A stretch of DNA of 64,000 nt, taken from Hemerocallis citrina. Its lineage: Eukaryota > Streptophyta > Magnoliopsida > Asparagales > Asphodelaceae. Shown one piece after another: positions 22,901 to 36,367 of this stretch. The notes under the pieces were generated by a model that searched no databases, was not told where the DNA came from, and was given only the letters and a program-made list of their open reading frames with translations. The DNA lies in the NCBI GenBank assembly GCA_017893485.1, contig CM030362.1:185402175-185466174 (forward strand), in the 5' to 3' direction. How positions within the stretch are numbered: the stretch's first letter is position 1; each line of letters begins with the position of its first letter. The position numbers and the translations under genes were made by a program.

Positions 22901-25900
22901 TTATTATTTGAATAGGTGCACTCTATTTGATGGGAAAAGGACTGACTTTCATTTCTTAAATCATTTGCTCGGTTGATTACTTCAATACATAACCCTGTAT
23001 ATATGAGCTGACTGTTAGTTCTAATGTTTTTTGGACAACAAAATTCTGATGATATCTGATTAATAACTGACATATATCTAAATTAATTTAAATAATACCC
23101 TTACGTCTGTAATCTTCTCTGGAATGTTTGGCAAAACATAAATTTTGTTCTTGGTTCATCCTTAATTCACTGGACAATAGACGTATAGTTCTTGAAGAAA
23201 AAAAAAATAAACACAGTTGGTAGAATGTAAAACTAGACATGCCCAATTATATATTCCTTTTTTTTTATTTTCTTTTTTTGAATATTTAGCTATTGTACCT
23301 CCTCTTATTGTTTTTCCTTCATGGAGTTAATAACTATTACAGATGAACCATTTTTATTCTTAAATGAAATTACCTTGATATTTCGTTGGCAGTCATCTTG
23401 TAAGTTGTAACTAAACTGGATGTTTTTCTTCTTTTTTTAATTAATTGTTGTTTTAGCTTCGTCATACCGACTACAGTAATTAGAGTTGAAATAGTCATAT
23501 TGTATGCACTGTTCATTACCGTGTCACCGTAAAGCTCCTTCTGCATCACTTTACCACTGCTGTGTAGTGTTCCCAGAAAACCTGAGCTTCTTTTAGCTCT
23601 GAGATACACTCTTCGTTTACTCAAAGTCAATGAGCTTTCATCTGTAATCCAGTCTTTCACATTTTTCATATAATCATCAATTTTGTTTGAGCTGACGAAA
23701 ACGTTTGTTTCATATAATCCAGACTTACCTAGAAAAGCTGACGAAAACGTTTGTTTGAGCTGCAGGAATTTAATAAATATACTAGCTGAAGTTTCCCAGT
23801 CTGGGAAAACAAGGCATATCCCCTACCGGGACTCCAGGCTGACATTTTTGCTACAGGAGTCTCTTGGTGGGAATGCAAAGCTGGCTATGATTTGTGCTAT
23901 TTCACCATCTCAGAGGTGTGCATACTCAGTTGGAGCTGCTGATTTTTCTAATTTTTTTTTTCTATTTTTCTTTCAATTAGCACTTTTAATGCTGACTTTG
24001 TAAAATAATGAATCAGTTGTAAGAGTGAAACCTTCAGTACTTTGAGATTTGCATATAGAGCGAAAGCCATAAAAAACAAGGCTGTTGTCAATGAAGTAAC
24101 ACAGGATGATGTTAATGTGTTGAGGGAGCAGATACGACAACTAAAGGTAAAATTTCTTTCTGTTCCACCTATCTTCTTCTATATCAGGTACTTGATGTAA
24201 AGGCAGTATATACAACATGATTAACTGACATTCCTTCAACAGGATGAACTTCTTCGAATGAAGTCCACCGGAACATCATCAGCAAGCAATAGAAGCTATT
24301 CAACTGGATGGAATGCTCGCAGAAGCTTAAATATTTTAAAGATGAGCCTAAACTGCCCTAGATTGTTGCCTGTTGCTGAAGAGGATGATGATGAAGAGAT
24401 GGAAATTGATAATGATGATGTGGAGAAAGCTCCTCTGAACATGGAAGTCCAGTCCAGTCGTTCCAATAATGAATCTGACCAAGTCTCTGAGGTGAGACAT
24501 TCTAGTGAAACAAGTCAGAAGGGCGAGAAAACAGCAAGAGAAGGTCCTAAAGTACAGAAGATAGCAACAGAACAAGCAGCCTCTGCTGATTCTGTTGTGG
24601 AAGAGATTGTTCTTTCTAATGAAGTCAAAGGGACAATGATCCTTGCAAAAATGATGTCACCCAATAAGAGTTCTACCATAAAGTGCACTCAGGCAAACAC
24701 ATCAGTCTCCTCATCTGAAAACATGCTGATTGAAGAGAAATCTAATAAAGACTCTCCATGCCAAAAATCCCCAGTTCTGCATTCACCTACTTTGAGCATC
24801 TCACCTTTGTTTGAGACTTCTTGCAAGAGAAGTCTGAGGAAATCTTCTTCAATTTCAGCATCCAAGGGAAATATATCAATAAATGCAAAATCTAGTTCCA
24901 GTGAGTTGAGATTATCTTTTGCTGACAATTTGAAAAGGAGTAAGAATTCCCTTTTACGACCAGAAGACCTGGAAGCTAGCCTTCACCGTGGTCTTCAAAT
25001 AATTGACAGCCATCGACAGAGTTTGTCTCTAAGGCAATCAACTTTTAGGTTTTCAATCAAACCAGTTGACCTCATTCCTTCAATGCCAGTTGTGAAGGTT
25101 GATGTCGGTATGCAAACTCTTCCTCAAGAACTTGAATTATCAGGAGATTTATCTGCATATATATGTAGTTATTGCAAGAATAGACCTCCTCCACTAGAAT
25201 ATGATGACAATACCAATTATGAGAAAGAATTAAAGTTAGTACCAATAGAAGGATCGAAGGTAGCTGATAAATGCAAAACAAGAATACCCAAAGTAAGTGT
25301 CAAAGTATATTCTCCACTTATTTTATTTAGTTGGACAATTTTGTTTTAGTATTAATACTACTCTATCTTGTAGACAGTCGAGAAGGTTTTGTCTGGAGCT
25401 GTCAGAAGAGAAATGGCTCTTGAAGATCATTGTGCTCAGCAAGCTGCTGAAATTATGCAGCTAAATCGTTTGGTATGTTTTGTTATTTAGCTTATGCGTT
25501 TCAGCTGAATTAATATCTTTTTTGCAACTTTGCTTATAATCATCTATTGCAATTTACAGATCCAGCAATACAAGCATGAGCGTGAATGCAGAGCGGTAAT
25601 TGAACAGACTCAGGGAGACAAAATCTCTCGTCTTGAAAGCCTAATGGATGGCATATTACCTACCGAAGATTTCCTGGAAGAAGAGTTCACTGCATTAACA
25701 AATGAGCACAAGGTCATAATGTATTCTATTTCTCTTTGTCAATTTTTACTTTCTATTGAGTTAAATAAAATTTATTGCTTCTTACCATGTTAAAGTAACT
25801 CATATGCTTGGTTTCCTACTTGCAGTTTTTGAAAGAGAAATATGAGAATCACCCGGAAGTTCTACGGTTAAATATTGAACTGAAAAGAGCACAAGATGAA

Positions 25901-28900
25901 CTAGAAGGGTACAGGAACTTCTGTGCTATGGGTGAAAGAGATGTGCTAATGGAAGAAATTCAAGATCTAAAGTGCCATTTGCAATACTATACTGACCCTT
26001 CTTCACTGTCAACTCTAAATCGAATTCCTTTAATACACTCGATCCGCTCTACTGAACTGTGTTTAGCTCCTCTCAGTACAATTCCAGATTCAACTGAAGA
26101 AAGTTCCGACGATAAAAAGGAGGAAGAGGACAGGTGTCACTGGGCTGAAACAGAAAGTAAATGGATCTCTCTCTGTGAAGAACTTAGAAGTGAGCTTGAA
26201 GCAAACCGGTCTCTTGCAGAGAAAACGAAGCTTGAACTTGAAACTGAGAAGAAGTGCGCAGAGGAGCTTAAGGAGGCATTACAGACAGCAATGCATGGCC
26301 ATGCCCGAATCTTGGAGCAGTATGCGGATCTCCAAGAGAAGCATATTGCATTACTCGGGAGGCATCGGATGATGACTGATGGAATTGAGGATGTGACGAA
26401 AGCTGCAGCAAAAGCAGGCATCAAGGGTTCAGAATCTAAATTCGTGAAGTCCCTTGCAGCTGAGATATCAGCTTTAAAATCAGAGAGAGAGAAGGAAAGA
26501 CGGTATTGGAGGGACGAAAATAAAGGTCTCCAGGCTCAACTAAGAGATACTGCTGAGGCCGTACAGGCTGCAGGAGAACTGCTGGTGAGGTTGAAAGAAG
26601 CTGAAGAAGCTACTGCTAATGCTCAGGTACATGAATAAGATTTCATTCATATAAATCTATGGGCTTAGATGCATAAATGTAAGTGATGGAGGACGAAAGG
26701 GGGAAGTGATGGAGTAATAGTAACCACCTCCAAAGACAAATTATACAAATTCTTAATATCAGATCAACTAAATAATAAGTTGTCGCATTGTCGAAAACTG
26801 CTAAGTTTAGGCTTAAGTAATATGTCACTTTCATACAATTACTAACCTACCACAGAATTAGAAAGCAATGATTACCAATAATTTCTAGGCCACTACAGAA
26901 ATGGAAATTTAAAAAAATAAAGTTTTTTAAACTATATTAAAATCAACTAGTTAATTTGAATAAACTGGAGTTCCTAAGGTGGCTCTAGATATTCAGCAAT
27001 CACGATTCACAATAATTATTGTGTTGAGGGCATACATGTGATGGCCTACAAGAGCTCAGCCATCCATCATAATTCCAGCTATGACGGACCAGTCACATCC
27101 AGTACTAAAAAAGTGGTGGAGAAGATCCTGATCCTTGCTACTCTGGGATAATGTGTTTGGTTGGCTTCTTGATGGAGACTTTTATACTATGTGTTTGTAC
27201 ATGTTTTTTCATCTCAATTCATCGTCTATAAAAAGAAAAAAACATTTAAAATTGATGATATTTATTATAGATCGAGGCAATAAACGTCCTCCCCATAATT
27301 AACTTTATCAAAGGAGAATAATGTCCGATAATCTAGTGAATAATTAAGTCATAAAAATGCCTTATATCACATTGTTATGGCCTGAACTAAAGATTGGAAA
27401 CTTAAATGATCTAAATGGCCTTTTATGTAGGTGACAGGTCTTTCATAATTGAGCACATTTTGGTGAGGGGCTGTTAATTCCCTCCCACATAAGAAAATAT
27501 GTGGACCTCTTATTTTATGCCTGCATGTCAAAGTCAATAGAATTTTGTTGGGTTCCTTCCTTAATTGAGAATAATATGAAATTCTCTAGAGATGTGGAGT
27601 ATGCTAGAGCTTCATGGAAGAGTGTGGAAGAAAGTTGAAAGGTATAGTTTCATGGAGATCTCTAGAAATGGAGAATTCTAGAGAGTTAATCTCTACCATT
27701 GAAAGGTATAGTTTCATGGAGATCTCTAGAAATGGAGAATTCTAGAGAGTTAATCTCTACCATTGGATCAAATTAATCTCCACCGTTCATTGTGGGTGTG
27801 GAGTAGTATAAATAGGGGTGGAAGTCTTCATTCCTACTCACTCTAAAAACAAGTTATTGTAATCCAAAGTGAGAGTTAGAGAGCCACTTTGAGAGAAAGT
27901 AAGATAACTTGAGAAGTTCTAATTCTCAAGCTTGAGTGAGCCACAAAATTGTGAGAGTGTGTTATAGAGAGTCAAATTCTTGTAATCCTACTACTCTTTG
28001 TATAGTAGAAGAATCTCCATTTGAGTTGTAAATCTCTCTTGCATGAGCCCATCATCCACAATACCAAGGTGGGAGGAAAAAGCGATGCAGAATAGGAGTT
28101 GCTCAATCGAAAAGCTATTGCCATGATCCGTAAGTACATCGACCGATCTCTCTTCGAGCATGTCTCTATGTATACAAATGCTTACGAATTATGGACAAAG
28201 CTTGAGTCCATGATTCAAAAGAAGACGCCTCGTAACAAAGCCAATTTAGTTTGACGGTTGGTGAAGTTGGAGTATAAGGATGGTCAAAGCATGATTGAGC
28301 ACTTGAATAATTTCAAGGAGCTCGTAAATCAGCTAATGAAAACTGAATTGAAGATTGAAGATGAGTTGGAAGCCCTTTTACTCCTTAGCTCATTGCCTGA
28401 AAGTTGGGATACACTCGTGATTATACTTAGTAACTCAACTCCTGAAGAAAGCTCACCATGGATACCGTCAGTGATAGCCTTCTTGGTGAAGAAGCAAGGA
28501 GGAAGGAACGAGGTGATTCTGTCTTTTTTCGAGGCAAATGTTTTCGAAAATCGGGTAAAGAATGATGGTCGTGGACGTAGCAAGGGCCGAGAATCAAACC
28601 AATCCTGAGGTAGATCCAAATCACGATCAAAGATTACATGCTACTACTGTGGAAGGACGGGCCACAAGAAAGCAGAGTGTCGATCCTTCAGGAGAGATCA
28701 AAAGGCATGTGATGTGAAGCCAGACCAAATCAAGAAGCAAGAAGAGAAGAGTACTACCGCTGTTGCTGCAAAAGAAGAACTGATTTATCTCATTGGAGAA
28801 GGCAATATCCTAAATATTGCCTATAGTGATAGTTCTTGGATTATCGATTCTGGTGCTTCCTTCCATGTCACTCCCCATGGAAGTTTCTTCTCATCTTACC

Positions 28901-31900
28901 AAAGTGGTGACTTTGGTACGGTGCAAATGGAAAATCAAGATAGGAGCAAAATTGTCGGGATTGGTGACATCATCCTTACAACAAGCACTGGATGCAAGCT
29001 TGTCCTAAAAGATGTGAGACACGTCCCAGCTATGCGTCTCAATCTTATCTCTGCTGGAAAGCTTGATGATGTGGGTTTGGTGAATTACTTTGGTGAAGGA
29101 AAGTGGAAGCTCACCAAAGAAAGTTTAGTCGTGGCTCGAGGAAGAAGGAGGGGTCATTGTACGTGATGCAAGCCAAGCTCTGCAAAGGGGAGGTGAATAT
29201 CACCACCGATGATATGGATATATGGCATAGACGACTTGGACACATAAGCGAGAAAGGTCTTCACATACTCACTCGTAACCAAGTTCTTCCTGATGTGAAA
29301 GGTAAAATACTTGATCCCTGTGCTCATTGCTTGGCTGGAAAACAACATAAAGTTGCTTTCAAAAGATCTTCTCCACCCACAAGGAGAAAGAATATCTTAG
29401 ATCTTGTACACACCGATGTGTGCTCAATGTCCGAGACGTCCATTGGCGGTGCATCATATTTTGTCATCTTCATTGATGACCATTCAAGGAAGGTGTGGTT
29501 GCACTTAATAAAAACAAAGGATCAAGTGCTTGATGCATTCAAGGAGTTTCATGCCCGAGTGGAACGCGAGACAGGAAGAAGATCAAATGTGTCCGATCAG
29601 ACAATGGAGGTGAATATAGAGGTCCCTTTGAAGCCTATTGCAGGAAATATGGAATAAGACGAGAAGACTCCACCCAAGACACCGCAGTTAAATGGATTAG
29701 CCGAGAGAATGAATCGAACTATCGAGGAAAGAGTTCGATGTGTGCTCTCTCATGCCAAATTGCCTAAGTCATTCTGGGGGGAAGCTGTGATGACCATTGT
29801 TGACGTCATCAACCTTTCACCATCGGTACCTTTGGACGGAGCTATCCCAGAGGAAGTTTGGTCAGGCAAAAAGGCTACCTACAATCATCTCAAGGTGTTC
29901 GGATGCAGAGCATTTGTTCACATACCCAAAGACGAGAGAGCCAAGCTGGATGTAAAGACAAAGGAATGCATCTACCTTCGCTCGCCAAAGGATGAGTTTG
30001 GATACCGACTTTGGGATACAATCAACAAGAAGATTGTTCGTAGCCGAGATGTGGTATTCTTCGAGGACCAAACAATTGAAGATATCCAGAAATCGGAGAG
30101 GCCAAGATTGAGAAGCAACTGTAGTATAGACCTTACACCGGCTCATCAAGAGGAGAATGTCACACCAGAAAATAATGAAGCTGAAGATCTCGAGCCTATC
30201 CTAGAGCCAAATAATCTAGAGACTCAAGATGAGTCAAGCTCTCCACTAGAGTTGAGACGATCTTCGAGAGACCGAAGACCATCTACTCGTTATCCCACGG
30301 AGGAGTTTGTGACGGTCACCGATGAGGGGGAGCCTCAAAGCTATAAGGAAGCCATAACTGACACTCATGAAGAAGAGTGGATAAAAGCCATGCAAGAAGA
30401 GATGCAATCTTTGCATGAGAATCATACTTACGAACTAATGGAGCTTCCAAAAGGAAAAAGAGCCTTGAAGAATAAGTGGGTGTATCGAATCAAGACCGAA
30501 GATAGTAGCTCGAAGCCTCGCTACAAAGCTCGGTTGGTTGTTAAGGGATTCAGTCAAGAGAAAGGTATTGACTTTGAAGAAATATTTTCTCCGGTGGTAA
30601 AAATGTCATCCATCCGTGTTGTTCTTGGCCTAGTAGCGGTACAAGACTTGGAGATCGAACAACTTGATGTCAAGACAGCATTCCTCCATGGAGATCTAGA
30701 GGAAGAGATCTACATGGAGCAGCCAGAGGGGTTCAAAGTTCCTGGCAAAGAGAATTTGGTGTGCCGGCTAACGAAGAGTCTATATGGCCTTAAGCAAGTA
30801 CCAACACAATGGTACAAGAAGTTCGAGTCCTTCATGGCAGAACATGACTTCAAGAAGACGGAAAGCGATCATTGTGTCTTCATAAAGAGGTATGGAGGTG
30901 GCAATTTCCTCATACTCTTACTCTATGTTGATGATATGTTGATTGTTGGACTAGATCGTGCAAAAATTGATGCTTTGAAAAAGGATCTAAGTAAGAGTTT
31001 CGCCATGAAAGATTTGGGACCGGCTAGACAAATCCTTGGAATGAGGATCACTCGTGATAGATCAAGAAAGTTATTGTGGCTATCACAAGAGAAGTACATT
31101 GAGAAAGTGTTGGAAAGATTCAACATGCACAAAGCGAAGCCGGTCAACATACCACTTGCTGGACACTTCAAGTTGAGTATGGAGCAAAGTCCAACAAGTG
31201 AGGAAGCAAAGAAGGAAATGAAGACGATTCCTTATTCATCCGCGGTAGGTAGTCTTATGTATGCAATGATATGCACAAGACCCGACATCACCTATGCAGT
31301 TGGTGTTGTTAGTCGCTTCTTGGCCAATCTGGGGAAAGAGCATTGGGATGCAGTCAAATGGATCTTTCGGTATCTACGAGGTACTTCCAAAAAGTGTTTA
31401 TGTTTTGGAAATGGAAAACCTGTGTTAGAAGGATACACAGATGCAGATTTAGCTGGCGACGTTGATTCTAGGAAATCAACATCGGGATACCTAACGACTC
31501 TAGCAGGGGGAGCTGTTTCTTGGCAATCAAAGCTGCAAAAGTGTGTTGCTTTGTCCACTACCGAAGCTGAGTACATCGCAGCTACTGAAGCTTGCAAGGA
31601 GATGTTGTGGATGAAGAATTTGCTGCTAGAGCTAGGAGTAGTCCAAGACAAGTATGTCTTGAAGTGCGACAATCAAAGTGCAATTTACTTAGCAAAGAAC
31701 TCTACTTTTCATTCTCACACAAAGCACATTGATACACGGTATCATTGGATCCGAGAAGCTCTCGAAGAAAGGCGCATACACCTTGAGAAAGTTCACTACG
31801 AAAGAAAACTGGTCCGACATGATGACCAAGGTAATACCGACAAATAAATTTGAGGATTGTTGTCAAGGTACCGGTTTGCTACTACCTCCCAATTAAGTCA

Positions 31901-34900
31901 GGAGGGGGAGATTTGTTGGGTTCCTTCCTTAATTGAGAATAATATGGAATTCTCTAGAGATGTGGAGTATCCTAGAGCTTTATGGAAGAGTGTGGAAGGA
32001 AGTTGAAAGGTATAGTTTCATGGAGATCTCTAGAAATGAAGAATTCTAGAGAGTTGGTATAGTTTCATGTAGATCTCTAGAAATGGAGAATTCTAGAGAG
32101 TTAATCTCCACCCTTGGATCAAATTAATCTCTACCGTTCATTGTGCGTGTGGAGTAGTATAAGTAGGGGTGGAAGTCTTCATTCCTACTCACTCCAAAAA
32201 CAAGTTCTTGTAATCCAAAGTGAGAGTTAGAGAGCCACTTTGAGAGAAAGTAAGATAACTTGAGAAGTTCTAATTCTCAAGCTTGAGTGAGCTACAAAAT
32301 TGTAAGAGTGTGTTATAGAGAGTCAAATTCTTGTAATCCTACTACTCTTTGTATAGTAGAAGAATCTCCATTTGAGTTGTAAATCTCTCTTGCATCTATT
32401 TCTATCTATATCTTCAAGTGCCCATCTTAACTTCACGAAGCGGGAAAATACCGAGTTTTTCCCAACAAATTTATCTGATTCAAAGTTTGTTTAGTGCAAT
32501 AACTGTTCACCTTCAAGCCTTACATTCTCCTACTGTCAGAAGTTTCTGTCTGTTAAAATAAGTCAGAGAGATGAAAATAATACTAAATATTGAATTGAGT
32601 TCAACCAAATACAATACTACCTATATATAGGAGAACAAATATCAAACAACTCTACAACCAATATATAGGTTAACAAATATCAAACAACTCTACAACCAAT
32701 ATTGGACTATAATAATATCTAACACTCCCACTCAAACTCACGATGGATCAAACAGTGTGAGTTTGCCTACTAAGTATCTAAATCTCTGAACAGTATGGTA
32801 TTTGATGAAGAAATCTGCATTCTGCTGGGAAGAGATAACAAAATGGAGAGAAATGATCCCTGCCTTAAAGCGCTCACGAACATAGTGGCAATCAATCTTT
32901 ATATGCTTCGTTCGCTCATAAAAGATCGGGTTGCTTGCAATGTGCAATGCACTCCGGTTATCAAAATGAATAGGAGTAGCTCCTGTAAGAGTGACACCCA
33001 TATTTGATAACAGCCAACGAATATGAACAATCTCTCTAGTGGTAGCTGTCATTGCTCTATACTCAGCCTCGGTAGAGGAACATGCAACAACTACCTGTTT
33101 CTTGTTTCGCCATAAGATCAACGAATCACCAAGAAATAGACAGAAACCTATGGTAGATCTTCTGGTAGTAGGATTACCTGCTCAATCTGAATCAGAATAT
33201 GCACTGAGCTCTAGTTTGGATGTAGAAGGCATGAATAATGAGCGAGCGATAGTGCCTCGAAGATATCTGAGGATCCAAAGAAGAGCACTGTAGTGAACTG
33301 ATGTAGGAGCGGAAACAAACTGACTGACAACACTAACTGCATGAGCAATATCGGGTCTGGTCATGCATAATTAGACAGCTGTCCAACAATTTGCCTGTAT
33401 CTAGTAGGATCAAGAAGGAGCTCACCATCTGTGGGACGAAGTTTCACATGAAGCTCTAAGGGTGTATCGGCTGATCAATTTTCAGAGAGACATGCAGCGG
33501 AAATGATATTTAATGTGTATTTCTGTTGAGAAATGAGTATCTCCTAAGATTCATGAGCAATCTCTAAATCCAGAAAGTAACGTAGCTTACCAAGATCTTT
33601 CATATGAAACTGCTGGTGAAGATATTTCTGGCTGGATACAATGCCGGCAGAGTCATCCCTAGTAATGATCATATCATCAACATATAGTAGTAGAAATACC
33701 CTCCCCTGCGATGATGATCGCATAAACATGGAATGGTCCTGGGAACTCTGACGAAAGCCAACCTTAGTGATGACAAGTCGAAAATACTCAAATCAGGCTC
33801 GAGGGACCTGTTTCAGACCATATATAGCACGACGTAGTCTGCAAATATGATGAGGAGTAGTAAGACCGGGAGGAGGATGCATATAAACCACCTCAGATAA
33901 GGTACTATGAAGAAAAGCGTTCTTCACGTCCATTTGGTATAACGGCCATTGGCGGATGGCTGCAACAGCAAGAAAAGTGCAAACAGTAGTCATCTGTGCA
34001 ACAGGGGTAAAGGTCTCATCATAATCAATGCCATGCTCCTGAGTAAATCCTCGGACTACTAGACGAGCCTTGTGCCGCTTAATAGATCCATCAGGTTGAT
34101 ATTTGACCTTGAAGATCCACTTGCAGCTAATAGGCTGAACGCCCTCTGGCAGAGGAACAACATTCCAAGTGCCAGTCTAATCAAATGTACTGAATTCCTC
34201 TGCAATAGCTGTCCTCCATTCAGGATATTGAATTGCGTCTTGATAGGTTCCTGGGCTCACATGTAGAGTGTATAGCAGTTCGATATGCATGAAACTGTGG
34301 TGAGTAGGAAGCTAGGGTGACAAAACTAAACTGGTCAGAAGGACAGTGGCATCAGGTGTATAACGTGCCGGAGGAATACCAGAAGTGGAACGGGTAGACT
34401 GACGAAGAGGTGGTGGACTGGCAGGGTGTGAGGGGGAGGACGGTGGAGTAGGTGCATGTGTCGGTGGGTAAGTAGGTGGGGTGGTTGCTGGCTGCTGTGG
34501 GGATGCAGGTGGTGTTTCGGTAGGGGGAACAACATGTGTAAGGATGGCAGGAGATAGGAATGGAGCTAGAGGAGTGCGATCAAAAGGAATGCGAGAAGAT
34601 GAAGTCAGGGGGCTAGCAACAACTGGGGAATCGAGAAATCTAGTATCCTCGGGGGAGTCAGGTAGTAAGCCACAAAGGTTACTTGTCGAGAAATGCGGAC
34701 ACGACCCACTGATGGATCAAAACAACGATAACCTTTGCGTTCGGGACTGAGACCTAGGTGAACGTACTTAGCAGCAAGAGCGGAGAGCTTCGTGCGCTCA
34801 GTAGGAGGGAGAAGGACGTAACAGGTGCACTCAAAGGTACGGAGCATACTGTAGTCGGGAGGTGAGTGATAAAGAGCCTCATAAGACGTCGTACCAGCTA

Positions 34901-36308
34901 TGGCAGACGAGGGAGTAATGTTGATGAGACTAACAGAGGTCATGATAGCTTCAGTCCAGAAAGAACGAGGAGTGGAAGAGGAGAGTAAAAGAGCGCGAAC
35001 CGTCTCAATAATGTGACGATACTTGCGTTCAGCTACACCATTCTGCTCATGTGTGTAGGCATGATTGCTGAAACAGGGTGCTGTGAGACTGAAGGATCGA
35101 TCTCATAGTGGTGGAAGTGTACTCACGTGCACTGTCCGATCGAAAAATTCTTAATGTGCACACCGAACTGAGTGTAAATCATAGTTGTAAAGAACCGGTA
35201 AATATCAGGTATCTCAGATCGCTGACGCATAAGAAAAACCCATGTATGTCTAGTGAAGTCATCGATGAAGGCAATATAATAGAGATAGCCTTTCCACGAG
35301 GGTACGGGAGAGGGTCCCCATATGTCAGAATGAACAAGTTGAAAAGGAAGTTCTTTTGTGACTAAAGGGGAGTATGTGTTTGGCCAAATGAGAATCCTGA
35401 CAATCAGATAAATGTTTAAAAGTGAGAGAACCAAGGGCACCACTGCTAGCAATAGTCTGGAGTCGTGATGTGCTAATATGACCTAAACATCTATGCCACA
35501 GATCAGCATCAGAGGAAACAATACCGGCAAAACTAGAAGGAGAGTGATGTGCACGAAGAAAATCTAGATAATATAGACGACCATGACGACTAGCACGTCC
35601 AAAACTCCTCACCGGTGGAGGAATCAGTAATAGAACAACCTAAAGAGTCAAAAAGTAACGACAAGACCACTATCGCACAACGCACTAATAGAAATAAGGT
35701 TTATTGATAAATGAGGAGCATAAAGAACATATGGTAATGTGAGAGTGGAGAGTTAATTGTCCCTGAGTGTAATAAGTGGTGAGCCATCAGCTGTGTGTAG
35801 AGATGGAGAGTGAGAGGGAAGTGCTGTGCAGGTGGTGAACAGTGTCTGATTACTAGTGAGATGATGTGATGCACCAGAATCTAAAATCCAGAACGAATTC
35901 ATACCGGGAGTGGTAGAAAGTGCAGAAGCAGGGGAGCCAGCATTGATAGACTGACCCATGAGCTGTAGTTCCAGCTGAGTAAGGCGTTGCTAAAGATTAG
36001 CCCAATCAGCAGGGGACGGTAAGGCCGGAGTGACGGGCATGGCCAAGGTTGTGAGAGAAGAAGCACTGCGAGGAGAAATAAGATTAGCGCTGCTGTGACT
36101 GAGAGCACACTGTGGAGGGAGATGCTGCTGGTGTCTGGATCGGGGTAGGGAGTAGGGCGATGCTACTGGTGGCGGAAGTAGAGGTGGAGTAGGGTGAGGA
36201 ATGATGTCCGGAGGCAGACTAAAAGTGGCACTGCTGCTTTTTGAATCTGGAGGAGGAACGAGAGGTGGAAATATGTGGGAGAGACTGAGATGCCATCAAG
36301 TAGTAGTA

Positions 36309-36367
<59 letters not shown>

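Larger units (their letters stand above)
27546..32467 (+). mobile_element. Copia A (Tnt1/Tork-like), intron 15, TSD AATTT
   Basis: A 4922-bp copia retrotransposon flanked by perfect AATTT (27541-27545, 32468-32472). Outer ends are TGTTGGG and CCCAACA. The 5' LTR (27546-28044) stops early, and the end of U5, the primer-binding site and the start of gag are missing. The 3' LTR (31914-32467) follows purine-rich AGGAGGGGGAGATT. Order gag, protease, integrase, RT, RNase H. Gag has stops and pol has at least two frameshifts, so the copy cannot act by itself, though it is the best preserved pol in the window. It lies in sense with the kinesin. Confidence 0.93.

Noticed and set aside
29709..31847. 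Copia A 712-residue frame as a host gene
   Set aside because: It is the pol end of a retrotransposon with LTRs and a target duplication; the upstream polyprotein is broken.
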